In this document: piece by piece, positions 1-7,229 of the stretch
Layout of the letters: each line of letters opens with the position of its first letter
Numbering within the stretch: position 1 is the stretch's first letter
Source of the DNA: Actinoallomurus soli
Lineage (GTDB): Bacteria; Actinomycetota; Actinomycetes; Streptosporangiales; Streptosporangiaceae
NCBI RefSeq assembly: GCF_024055715.1
Contig: NZ_JAMXMV010000001.1
Location: forward strand, 868,001-932,000
Reading direction: 5' to 3'
Length of the DNA: 64,000 nucleotides
The notes under the pieces: model-generated
What the model was told of the DNA's origin: nothing
The model's database searches: none
The model's input: only the letters and a program-made list of their open reading frames with translations
Position numbers and translations under genes: made by a program

Positions 1-1
1 C

Positions 2-1705
2 GACATAGACATCGCGATCAAGCATGGACTCGTCCCTGCGACCACTCTCATCGAACGCATCGATCAGGCACTCGAGGCATTGGTCGACATCAGCCTCCTG
101 GAGGTGACCGACGCTGGTGCGTCGGCGGAGGCACAAGAAGAGGCCTTCACCTGTGTCAAGGCGCACCGGCTCGTTCTGGAGTCGAATGCCGAGTGGCTAC
201 GCGCGTCCCCCTCCAAGCACCGCACCGCGATCTGGCGGGCGGCCGCGGAGATGTTGGAACTCGGCACCCGGATCGCCCCGGAGGCCCCGCAGAACTGGGT
301 GTGGTGGCGCCTGCTGTCGTCGCATATATTCGCGGCCGTGGAAACCGTGCAGAATGGAGATCAGCATGTGCTCTCGCGGCTGTTGAAGGCGGGCTTGAAC
401 GCTTTCTCTTACCTTTGGTTCTCGGGCAACTTCGAGGACGGGAAGTTGCTGGCCTCCCTGCTGAGGAGGCGAAGCGAAGAGCTCGACTCAACGGATCCCA
501 TCGGCCTGTCCATCCGGCATCGGTACGCGCTGGCGCATATGCAGGGCGAGGAAGAGCACGCCGAATATGGCGAAATCCTCGCCGCGCAGCGGAAGGCTCT
601 CGGCGCCGATCACCCGGAAACGCTGATCACTCACCATCAATTCGCCGCCAGCCTCTTCGGCTCGGGAGATCTGGCAGAGGCGGAAGCGGGGTTGCGGGCT
701 GTTCTCGAGGCTCGGCGGCGTGTCCTCGGTCCGTCGAACCCTTATACGCTCATCACGCGTGGTGAGCTGGCGCGGATCATGAACAAACGCGGACATTCGG
801 AAGAAGCTGTTGCGGAATACAAGAAAATAATCGAGCATTCCGACGGAGACCATCGCTTCCTTTCGCTGGACTATCGGCACCAGCTGGCGCATGTTCTGGA
901 TTCCGAAGGCAGATACGCGGAAGCAGAGAAAGATTACCGCTCCATCATCCGTGAGCTCGAGAGAGCTGATGCTCGTGATAGCAACCTCTATCGGGATATG
1001 AAGCGGTGTCTGGCCTGGAATCTCCGGAGTCAGAAGCGGAACGTCGACGCCTGTGTCGAGTTTCAGGACTTCTTGTCGCTCTTCGGCCGAGATCATTCGG
1101 AGGACAGCGCGGCCATGCTGGCATCCCGGCACGAACTCGGTGATCTATTGCGGAGCGCGGACCGGCCCGCGCACGCCGAAGCCGAGATCCGGGCGGTACT
1201 CGACCTGCGGCGACGTGCGGGTGGGGAAGAGGACTCGGTCGTGCTGCGGGAGCGTCACTGCCTGGCCCATGCCATAGGCGACCAGGGTCGTTACGACGAA
1301 GCCGTGCAGGAAATGCGGACGGTGGTGACGGCGTACGAAGATGTGCTGGAGGACGACGACGAGACCATGCGAACGACCCGTTACTGCTTGGGATGGTTGC
1401 TGCGAAAGGCCGGACGACTGGTTGAAGCGCGGGACGCCTACGAGGCAGTGCTCGAAGCGGAGATGCGGACGCTCGGTTCCGATCACCACGAAACGCTGAT
1501 GACGAGATTCCAATTGATCCAGGTCCGACACGCCCTTCAACTGATCGACGACGAGGCCGCACTAACGGACCTCGAGGCCGTCGAAGTCGCGATGGCCGCC
1601 GCAGTAGGAGAGGACGATCGAAGGGTCAGCGGTATACGGTCAGAGAGGGACGTGGTCCGACAAAGGCTCGGACGCTCCGAAGGGAATGCGCCGGGGAGTT
1701 CATGA
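2..1705 (+). CDS. Tetratricopeptide repeat protein (5' end outside window)
   Basis: The frame is open from the first bases of the window, so the true start lies upstream; at least 567 residues are present. The visible part has an alpha-helical lead-in and then about seven 42-residue TPR_10/TPR_12-like repeats, recognisable by repeated A-ExG---VL--R---LG--HP-T---R patterns (for example ALGADHPETLITHHQ and TLGSDHHETLMTRFQ). In actinomycetes such arrays are usually the C-terminal part of proteins with a P-loop NTPase (NB-ARC/STAND) or TIR/peptidase domain; that part is not visible here. The repeats should act as a protein-interaction scaffold. Codons such as ATA, AAA and TAT are used more than in neighbouring genes, suggesting separate ancestry. 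The upstream domain, and so the function, is unknown. Confidence 0.85.
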   Translation, partial: DIDIAIKHGLVPATTLIERIDQALEALVDISLLEVTDAGASAEAQEEAFTCVKAHRLVLESNAEWLRASPSKHRTAIWRAAAEMLELGTRIAPEAPQNWVWWRLLSSHIFAAVETVQNGDQHVLSRLLKAGLNAFSYLWFSGNFEDGKLLASLLRRRSEELDSTDPIGLSIRHRYALAHMQGEEEHAEYGEILAAQRKALGADHPETLITHHQFAASLFGSGDLAEAEAGLRAVLEARRRVLGPSNPYTLITRGELARIMNKRGHSEEAVAEYKKIIEHSDGDHRFLSLDYRHQLAHVLDSEGRYAEAEKDYRSIIRELERADARDSNLYRDMKRCLAWNLRSQKRNVDACVEFQDFLSLFGRDHSEDSAAMLASRHELGDLLRSADRPAHAEAEIRAVLDLRRRAGGEEDSVVLRERHCLAHAIGDQGRYDEAVQEMRTVVTAYEDVLEDDDETMRTTRYCLGWLLRKAGRLVEARDAYEAVLEAEMRTLGSDHHETLMTRFQLIQVRHALQLIDDEAALTDLEAVEVAMAAAVGEDDRRVSGIRSERDVVRQRLGRSEGNAPGSS

Positions 1706-1737
1706 CGGGCAGGTGAGGAGCGCTGGGCCGGTCTCCT

Positions 1738-1844
1738 CCTGCAACCGTCGCCCGCAGTGGCATGACGTGCTCCCCGTCCCCGGCGGCCCGCACGCCGGAA
1801 TCGCCGCCGACGGCGGTATCAATCGGGCACGCGGTTCGTGTGAG
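1738..1844 (-). pseudogene. Decayed fragment of a MazG-like pyrophosphohydrolase gene
   Basis: Read on the minus strand, this intergenic stretch encodes GGDSGVRAAGDGEHVMPLRA, almost the same as GGDPDVRAAGDGEYLMLLRA in the intact gene at 2470-3165. The similarity continues at nucleotide level over about 60 bases and fades on both sides (LTRTACP against LVRDRVP). It has no start, no catalytic EExxE part and no ribosome site, so it is a remnant rather than a gene. It probably marks an old duplication, or a gene lost by deletion, beside the TPR gene. Confidence 0.7.
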
Positions 1845-1941
1845 CCTCTGTGCCTCGCCGGAGAAGTCACCCGTTTCCGGACGAGTGATCGTCGGCGAGA
1901 CGGGGATCCTCCCGGCGAGAAGGACGGACCGAGGAGGCGCC

Positions 1942-2439
1942 GTGAAGTTCGTGATGCGCGAGCGGATGTTCAGCATCGGCGACGATTTCTGGATCGAGGA
2001 CGAGGCGGGTGAGCGCGCCTTCCTCGTCGACGGCAAGGCGCTGCGGCTGCGCCAGACGTTCGAGCTGAAGGGGCCGGGCGGGGAGGTCCTCGCCGTCATC
2101 CGGAAGAAGATGGTCAGCATCCGCGACACCATGCTTGTCGAACGCGACGGCGAGACCGTCGCGAAGGTGCACAAGAAGCTGTTCAGCCCGCTCCGCCACA
2201 AGATGGTGGTCGAGCTCGCCGACGGGCAGGAGTGGACCGCGACCGGCGACCTCATCGAGAAGAACTACCGGATCGAGGCCGACGAGGGCGTCGTCGCGCA
2301 GACCTCCCGCAAGTGGTTCCGGATCCGCGACACGTACGGGATCGAGGTCGGTCACCCCGACGTCCCGCTCGTCCTCGCCGTCGCCGTCGCCGTCGACGAG
2401 CTCGCCGAGGACGACCGGCACCGGGACGAGGGCGACTGA
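1942..2439 (+). CDS. LURP-one-related (Tubby-like fold) protein
   Basis: The 165-residue protein has the LURP-one/DUF567 pattern: a string of short beta-strands with repeated motifs such as FSIGDDFWIEDEAGERAFLVDGKALRLRQTF and IRKKMVSIRDTMLVERDG-like segments (residues about 8-70), ending in an acidic tail. Relatives form a Tubby/scramblase-like beta-barrel; their bacterial function is not established. Start chosen at GTG 1942 because GAGGAGG (1931-1937) is correctly spaced; the frame is open farther upstream but without support. It stands alone between the MazG remnant and a convergent intact MazG-like gene. A second protein of probably similar fold is encoded at 50004-50603. Confidence 0.85.
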   Translation: MKFVMRERMFSIGDDFWIEDEAGERAFLVDGKALRLRQTFELKGPGGEVLAVIRKKMVSIRDTMLVERDGETVAKVHKKLFSPLRHKMVVELADGQEWTATGDLIEKNYRIEADEGVVAQTSRKWFRIRDTYGIEVGHPDVPLVLAVAVAVDELAEDDRHRDEGD

Positions 2440-2469
2440 ACGGGCGCGACGCCGGGGCGGCCCTTGAAG

Positions 2470-3165
2470 TTAGTGCCGGTCAGAGCGGCGGAGCACCTGA
2501 CGCCGCTCGAAGGACCCGTTGCGGGCGGCCTTGGCCGCGCGGAGCCGCTCCAGTTCGCCGGCCGTGACGCCGCGCGCGGCGGCGAGGGCGTAGACCACCT
2601 CCAGCACGTCGGCGAGTTCCTCGACGTCACCGGACGCCGCGAACTCCCCGGCCTCCTCGTACAGCTTCGCCCGCAGCAGCATGAGGTACTCCCCGTCCCC
2701 GGCGGCCCGTACGTCGGGGTCCCCGCCGTCGGCGCGGATGAGGTCCGGCACCCGATCGCGTACGAGCTTCTCCATCCGCCCGGGGCCGGCCGGGGCCCGG
2801 TGGGTGAGCTCTCCGTCGCGGCGGTCGATCGCCTGCACCCACTTCACCGCGACGGCGGCGGTCTGGATCAGCTCCGTGCGCAGGGCACGCGGGTCGGTCT
2901 CGGCCAGCGCCTCGCAGAACTCCTCGGCGAGGATGTGCCGCCAGGTCAGCCGGGCGTCGGCCCAGGCCTCCCGGCAGTCGCGCTTGGCGGAGTCCGCCGC
3001 CGCCGTGTGCTCGCTCCCGGTGCCGTCCGGGAGGTCCTGCACGCCCCACATCACGTCCTGCGCCGCGCGCTCGGCGGCGACGTCCGCGAGGACACGGTCG
3101 AGGGAACGGGGAACGCCGGAGTCCCCGGGGGACGGGTCACCGTACGGCTCGTCGGCATCGCTCAT
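2470..3165 (-). CDS. MazG-like nucleotide pyrophosphohydrolase fusion
   Basis: This 231-residue protein has two parts. The C-terminal half (from about residue 132, EKLVRDRVPDLIRADGG) is an all-alpha phosphoribosyl-ATP/MazG-like NTP pyrophosphohydrolase with the metal-binding pattern KLYEEAGEF...EELADVLEV. The N-terminal half (LDRVLADVAAERAAQDVMWG...HILAEEFCEAL) looks like another helical NTP-PPase-like unit seen in phage and actinobacterial proteins. The likely role is hydrolysis of non-canonical or excess nucleotides in the cytosol; the substrate cannot be read from sequence. Start chosen at ATG 3165; an in-frame start at 3201 would add 12 residues. It ends convergently with the LURP-one gene. 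Confidence 0.75.
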   Translation of the reverse strand: MSDADEPYGDPSPGDSGVPRSLDRVLADVAAERAAQDVMWGVQDLPDGTGSEHTAAADSAKRDCREAWADARLTWRHILAEEFCEALAETDPRALRTELIQTAAVAVKWVQAIDRRDGELTHRAPAGPGRMEKLVRDRVPDLIRADGGDPDVRAAGDGEYLMLLRAKLYEEAGEFAASGDVEELADVLEVVYALAAARGVTAGELERLRAAKAARNGSFERRQVLRRSDRH

Positions 3166-3198
3166 GGGCCCAGTCTGACCCGGCGCCCCTTCGTCACG

Positions 3199-3366
3199 CA
3201 CCCGAACGCCGGGCCCGGGGCACGGCGCTTCTGACCCGGCAACCCGCCCTCAGGCACCCGAACGCCGGGCCCGGGGCACGGCGCTTCTGACCCGGCAACC
3301 CGCCCTCAGGCACCCGAACGCCGGGCCCGGGGCACGGCGCTTCTGACCCGGCAACCCGCCCTCAGG
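3199..3366. repeat. 56-bp tandem repeat, three copies
   Basis: Three nearly identical 56-bp units start at 3199, 3255 and 3311 (each opening CACCCGAACGCCGGGCCCGG). A fourth, diverged unit begins at 3367, and it is the coding 3' end of the LigD gene. Each unit carries a copy of the TCA that is the LigD stop codon, so the array looks like repeated duplication of that gene's own 3' end into the spacer before the MazG-like gene. The period is not a multiple of three, consistent with non-coding DNA. Confidence 0.9.
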
Positions 3367-4312
3367 CGCCGGAACGCCGGGCGCGGGCCCGGCGCTTCCC
3401 CTCGTGCATCGCCTGCACACGGGCCACCGGGATCGTACGGCCCTCGGCGACCAGGTCCGGATCCAGCGGCTGCGGACCGGGCATCCGCGTGGCCCACGGG
3501 TCGCTCTCGGCGAGCAGGCTGCGCGCGGTCCGCATCGTGAAGTCCGCCGGCGTGACCTCGTCCAGGTCCTCCCAGGCGACGGGGAACGAGACGGGCACCC
3601 CCGGTCGTACGCGCGGGCTGTAGACGGCCACCACGGTCGCGCCGCCCGCGCGGGTCGAGTCGATGAACACCTTGCCGCCGCGGTCCTCCCGGATGAACGC
3701 CGTGGTGGCGAGCGCCGGATCCAGGCGTTCGGCGCGGGCTCCGATCGCCCGGGTGGCCGCGGCGGCCTCCTCCGCGGTCACCCGCCCGTCGACCGGGACG
3801 AACACGTGGACGCCCTTGGCGCCGCTGGTCTTGACCACGCCGGTGAGGCCGGCGTCCGTGAGGACCTCGCGAACGAGGCGGGCCGCACGCACGGCGAGAC
3901 CGAACGCCCCGTCGTCCGGCGGGTCGAGGTCGAGCACGAGGTGGGTGACCCGGTCGCCGCGCAGGAGTGCGGGGTGGTACTCGACGGCGCGCTGGTTGGC
4001 GAACCACAGCAGCGTCCGGCGGTCGTCGCAGACCGCGTACGTCACCTCCCGGTGGGACGCCTCCGCCCACGTCCGCACGGCCGGGATCCACGACGGGGCG
4101 TACTTCGGGAGGTTTTTTTGCATGAAGGGACGCTGCCCGCGCAGGGCCCGGATCACCGACAGCGGGCGTTCCCGCAGGTTCGGGATGATCCGGTCGGCGA
4201 CCGCGTCGAGGTAGTCCACCAGCTCCCGCTTGGTCGCGTCGGCCCCCTCGAACAGGGGCTGGTCCAGGTTGGTCAGGGCCACCCCGTCGCGCTGCTCGCC
4301 GTCCCCGCTCAT
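3362..4312 (-). CDS. ligD: LigD-type NHEJ polymerase domain protein
   Basis: The 316-residue protein is a stand-alone polymerase (AEP primase-polymerase) domain of the LigD family. It shows the catalytic acidic motif HLVLDLDPPDD near the middle, VVKTSGAKGVHVFVPV, and the conserved GKVFIDSTRAGGATVVAVYSPR segment. In bacterial non-homologous end joining it fills gaps and adds ribonucleotides at double-strand breaks held by Ku; the ligase and phosphoesterase modules are separate genes in many actinomycetes. No ku gene or ATP-dependent ligase lies in this window. Start is ATG 4312. The gene's 3' end is the source of the neighbouring 56-bp repeat. Confidence 0.9.
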   Translation of the reverse strand: MSGDGEQRDGVALTNLDQPLFEGADATKRELVDYLDAVADRIIPNLRERPLSVIRALRGQRPFMQKNLPKYAPSWIPAVRTWAEASHREVTYAVCDDRRTLLWFANQRAVEYHPALLRGDRVTHLVLDLDPPDDGAFGLAVRAARLVREVLTDAGLTGVVKTSGAKGVHVFVPVDGRVTAEEAAAATRAIGARAERLDPALATTAFIREDRGGKVFIDSTRAGGATVVAVYSPRVRPGVPVSFPVAWEDLDEVTPADFTMRTARSLLAESDPWATRMPGPQPLDPDLVAEGRTIPVARVQAMHEGKRRARARRSGA

Positions 4313-4377
4313 CGCCCCATCCTCCGCCGTACCGGACGGAGTCGTCCATGCCCGCGCCGGGCGCCGGCATGCCGGTG

Positions 4378-5577
4378 TCAGGCGGCCGACTGCGGAGAAG
4401 CCTCCGGTACGGGTGCGGGCTCGCCGCGCAGCCCGGGGGCGAGGAGGACGGTCACCGTCACCGAGGCCGCCGCCATCACGGCCATCGCCGTCGCGGGGGA
4501 GACGTGCTGGGCGACCGCCCCGGCGAGGGCCGCGCCGACGCCCTGCATGGTGAGCATGCCGGCGGAGTGCAGGCCCAGCGCCTGCCCGTGCACGTCCTTC
4601 GGCGTGAGGGCCATCAGACGGTCCTGCAGCAGCAGGGTGGCCGAGTACCCGATCGAGGCGAGCGTGATCGCGGCCACGGCGATGGTGAGGCCCGGGTGCG
4701 CGGCGAAGACGAGGTATGGCGCGGCGAGCAGCAGGCGCAGCGGCGCGTCGAGCGACCGCCGCAGGCCCGGCGGGACGAACCGGCCGGTCAGCGTGTCGCC
4801 GAGCAGCATCCCCCCGGCCGCGAAGGCGAACAGCAGTCCCGCGTGCCGTGGCGCGTACGGGATGAAGAGCGACTCACAGCCGACGATCAGGCCGTTCGGC
4901 ACCCACAGGGCGAGGTAGACGTACCGGCGGGGCCGCGAGGACAACAGGCGCGCGTTCGTCCGCCACGTCGCGGCGATCGACGGCCGTCCCGAGGCCCGCG
5001 GTGGGCGGCCGCTGAGACCGAACCGGGCCACGGCCGCCGTGACGAGGTAAAGGGCCGCACCGGTCAGCAGCGTGCCGCGCGGGGACAGGACCGTCACCAG
5101 CCCGCCGCCCACGGCGAACCCGCAGATCTGCATGATGCCGACCGACATGTTCAGCACGGAACGGCCGAGCAGGTAGCCCTCGCCGGGAAGGATCTCGCTG
5201 AGCAGGCCGTATCGCACCCCGCCTCCCACCGCGCCCACGAGCCCCAGGAACATGATCACGGCGAAGACGGCCCACATCGGCAGGCCCGGGACGGCCAGCA
5301 GGGCGGTACCCGACCCGAAGGCGAGCGCCAGGCCCGCCGTCGCGGCGCGGGGCGGCAGCCGGTCGGCCGCCGACAGCAGCGCCGTCGCCCCGATCACCTG
5401 CGCCAGCGACGGGCCGAACATGCTCAGCGCGGACAACAGCGGTGAGCCCGTCGCCGTGTAGACGAGCGTGCCCAGGGCCAGGCCGCTCACCGTCGTCGCG
5501 GCGATCTGGACCGACGCGGTCGCGAAGAGCGGGGCGAACTCGGGCGTGCGGAAGAGCCCTCGGTAGGTGGTCGGCAT
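4378..5577 (-). CDS. MFS transporter
   Basis: This is a hydrophobic protein of 399 residues with about 12 predicted transmembrane segments, two six-helix halves and an arginine-rich central loop (SGRPPRASGRPSIAATW), as in drug- or metabolite-exporting major facilitator proteins. It begins MPTTYRGLFRTPEFAPLF, a common N-terminus for actinobacterial MFS exporters. I use ATG 5577; GTG 5592 in frame would add five residues, and neither has a clear ribosome site. It is divergent from the ArsR-type regulator at 5637, whose operator lies between them, so it is probably controlled by that repressor. Substrate unknown. Confidence 0.85.
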   Translation of the reverse strand: MPTTYRGLFRTPEFAPLFATASVQIAATTVSGLALGTLVYTATGSPLLSALSMFGPSLAQVIGATALLSAADRLPPRAATAGLALAFGSGTALLAVPGLPMWAVFAVIMFLGLVGAVGGGVRYGLLSEILPGEGYLLGRSVLNMSVGIMQICGFAVGGGLVTVLSPRGTLLTGAALYLVTAAVARFGLSGRPPRASGRPSIAATWRTNARLLSSRPRRYVYLALWVPNGLIVGCESLFIPYAPRHAGLLFAFAAGGMLLGDTLTGRFVPPGLRRSLDAPLRLLLAAPYLVFAAHPGLTIAVAAITLASIGYSATLLLQDRLMALTPKDVHGQALGLHSAGMLTMQGVGAALAGAVAQHVSPATAMAVMAAASVTVTVLLAPGLRGEPAPVPEASPQSAA

Positions 5578-5614
5578 GATCGGGAGTGTCACGCCCGGCG
5601 GGACGGGGCCGTTA

Positions 5615-5638
5615 ACGTTTCGCGGGGAGGCGAAACGT
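5615..5638. promoter_or_regulatory. 9-bp inverted repeat, probable ArsR operator
   Basis: ACGTTTCGC and GCGAAACGT form perfect 9-bp arms separated by six bases. The repeat covers the ribosome site (GGGGAGG) and the first bases of the GTG start of the ArsR gene, and abuts a GTTAAC -10-like box (5611-5616). This position would let the regulator repress itself and the divergent MFS gene. Confidence 0.7.
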
Positions 5639-6635
5639 GGGCTGGTGGCGACTCAGCACGGACACACTGGCGGAGAGCCGGTTCGTGGTCTCGCCGCTGG
5701 CCGAGACCACCGCGTGCCTCCTCGCGCTGCACAAGAACGCGGGCGCGCACCCCGGCGAGCGGGCGTGGCTCGACGCCCACCTGGCCGCCTACCGGGCACG
5801 CCTGGCCGGCGATCCGGTCACCGCGCTCCTCGTACGTTCCGCGCTGCGTCCGGGCTGGATCGCGGACTTCGTGGTCCCTCCGTCCTCCGGTGCGGCGGAT
5901 CCGGCCTTCCACGACGAACTGACGGCGATCCGCGAGGTGCCCGCCGACCAGGTCCATCGGCATCTCGAGGTCGCGTTGCGGGGCCCCGTCCCGGCGGGAC
6001 TCCGCCGAACGGACCTGGCCGAACGCCTCGCCGGCCTGCTGGAGTGGATCTGGACGGAGATGGTCCAGCCGGATTGGGCGCGGCGCCGGCGCGTCATCGA
6101 GGCCGACATCGTCGCGCGGACCGCGCAACTCGGCCAGGCCGGATGGGCCGCCGCGTTCGACGCGATGCGTCCGGGAATGCGCTGGCTGGGAGAGGGCCGT
6201 CTCCAGATCAACCGGTACGACTCCCCGCCCCGGGACCTGTCCGGAACGCGGCTGCTGTTCGTCCCGGTCACGCCGGGCGTCGGCTGGGTCTCCTGGAACG
6301 ACTCCGACCGGCACGCCGTGATCTATCCCTGCTCCGGTGTGCTCGCCGGCCCCGAGCCGGCTCCGGTCTCCGACGCCCTGGGGGCGCTGCTCGGGCCCGC
6401 GCGGGCGCGGGTGCTCGTCCTCCTGGACACGCCCAAGACCACGACGCAGCTGGTCGCCCTGACCGGCCAGGGACTGGGTTCGGTGGGCCGCCACCTGAGG
6501 GTCCTGCTCGATGCCCGGCTCGTCCGGCGCCGGCGCGCCGGACGAGCCGTCCTCTACGACCGCACCGCCGCCGGCGAGGTCCTCATCCGCGCCCAGGCCC
6601 CCGATGACGGCGGCCCTTCGAATTCGAAGCAGTAG
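5637..6635 (+). CDS. ArsR-type winged-helix regulator (DUF5937-like)
   Basis: This 332-residue protein has a long N-terminal region (residues about 1-240) resembling DUF5937 and a C-terminal ArsR/wHTH domain (about 245-325): LGPARARVLVLLDTPKTTTQ, then a recognition helix GLGSVGRHLRVLLDARLVRRRR. Members sit next to MFS exporters and act as repressors; the N-terminal region probably senses the exported molecule. Start is GTG 5637 with GGGGAGG just upstream. The inverted repeat over its own start suggests autoregulation. A marR gene follows 9 bp downstream, perhaps co-transcribed. No metal-binding cysteine motif is visible. Confidence 0.8.
   Translation: MGWWRLSTDTLAESRFVVSPLAETTACLLALHKNAGAHPGERAWLDAHLAAYRARLAGDPVTALLVRSALRPGWIADFVVPPSSGAADPAFHDELTAIREVPADQVHRHLEVALRGPVPAGLRRTDLAERLAGLLEWIWTEMVQPDWARRRRVIEADIVARTAQLGQAGWAAAFDAMRPGMRWLGEGRLQINRYDSPPRDLSGTRLLFVPVTPGVGWVSWNDSDRHAVIYPCSGVLAGPEPAPVSDALGALLGPARARVLVLLDTPKTTTQLVALTGQGLGSVGRHLRVLLDARLVRRRRAGRAVLYDRTAAGEVLIRAQAPDDGGPSNSKQ
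6616..6629. promoter_or_regulatory. Perfect 14-bp palindrome before marR
   Basis: CTTCGAATTCGAAG is a perfect palindrome 15 bp before the marR ATG at 6645, lying inside the last codons of the preceding ArsR gene (encoding SNSK). MarR dimers bind such short palindromes at their own promoters, so this is a candidate autoregulatory operator. Confidence 0.55.
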
Positions 6636-6644
6636 ACTCCTCTC

Positions 6645-7148
6645 ATGCCTGACTCACCGCCGTCGCTCGACCCCGTGCAGCTCGGCGCCTACTTCGCCCT
6701 CATCGAGGTGACCAGCCTGCTGCGGCACGCGGTCGAGCAGCAGCTGCGCGAGGCCGGCGATCTCAGCTACGTGCAGTTCCAGCTGCTGGCCCGTCTCGGG
6801 GACTCACCGACGGGCAGTCACCGCATGACCGACCTGGCCGACGGCGTCGTCTACAGCCGCAGCGGTCTGACCTACCAGGCGGGTCTGCTCGAGAAGGCGG
6901 GCCTGGTCGTGCGCGCCCCCTCTCCGGATGACGAGCGGAGCATCACGGTCACCATCACCGAGGCCGGCCGCGCGCTGCTCGCGGAGGTGCTGCCCGGTCA
7001 CATCGAGGTCGTCAGCGGCCTGCTCTTCGAGCCGCTCTCACGCGACGACGTCAAATCCCTCGCCGGCCTGCTGGGGCCGGTACGAGACCACATGCGCTCG
7101 ACGCCGCCCCGCTCGGCAGCGCCGCGCCGCCGCAAGAGCGGAGCGTGA
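6645..7148 (+). CDS. MarR family transcriptional regulator
   Basis: This 167-residue protein has the MarR winged-helix layout: dimerisation helices at both ends and a central wHTH (residues about 45-110) with LSYVQFQLLARLGDSPTG, the recognition helix GVVYSRSGLTYQAGLLEKAGLV and the wing SPDDERSITVTITEAGR. It probably represses a nearby detoxification or efflux gene in response to a small ligand. Neighbours are the ArsR/MFS pair upstream and a convergent epoxide hydrolase. Start ATG 6645; a palindrome just upstream is a likely operator. The C-terminus is a basic tail (PRRRKSGA). Confidence 0.88.
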   Translation: MPDSPPSLDPVQLGAYFALIEVTSLLRHAVEQQLREAGDLSYVQFQLLARLGDSPTGSHRMTDLADGVVYSRSGLTYQAGLLEKAGLVVRAPSPDDERSITVTITEAGRALLAEVLPGHIEVVSGLLFEPLSRDDVKSLAGLLGPVRDHMRSTPPRSAAPRRRKSGA

Positions 7149-7151
7149 CGC

Positions 7152-7205
7152 GCCAGGCAGGGCGGCGTCCCCGCCGACCGTGCCAGGCGGGACGGCGTCC
7201 CCGCC
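7152..7205. repeat. 24-bp direct repeat, two copies 30 bp apart
   Basis: GCCAGGC(A/G)GG(G/A)CGGCGTCCCCGCC occurs at 7152-7175 and 7182-7205, between the convergent marR and epoxide hydrolase genes. It starts directly after the marR stop. GGCGG/CCGCC pairs inside each unit could form short hairpins, so it may serve as a bidirectional terminator. Confidence 0.6.
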
Positions 7206-7229
7206 CGGCATCGACCGGGAGTACCCCCG

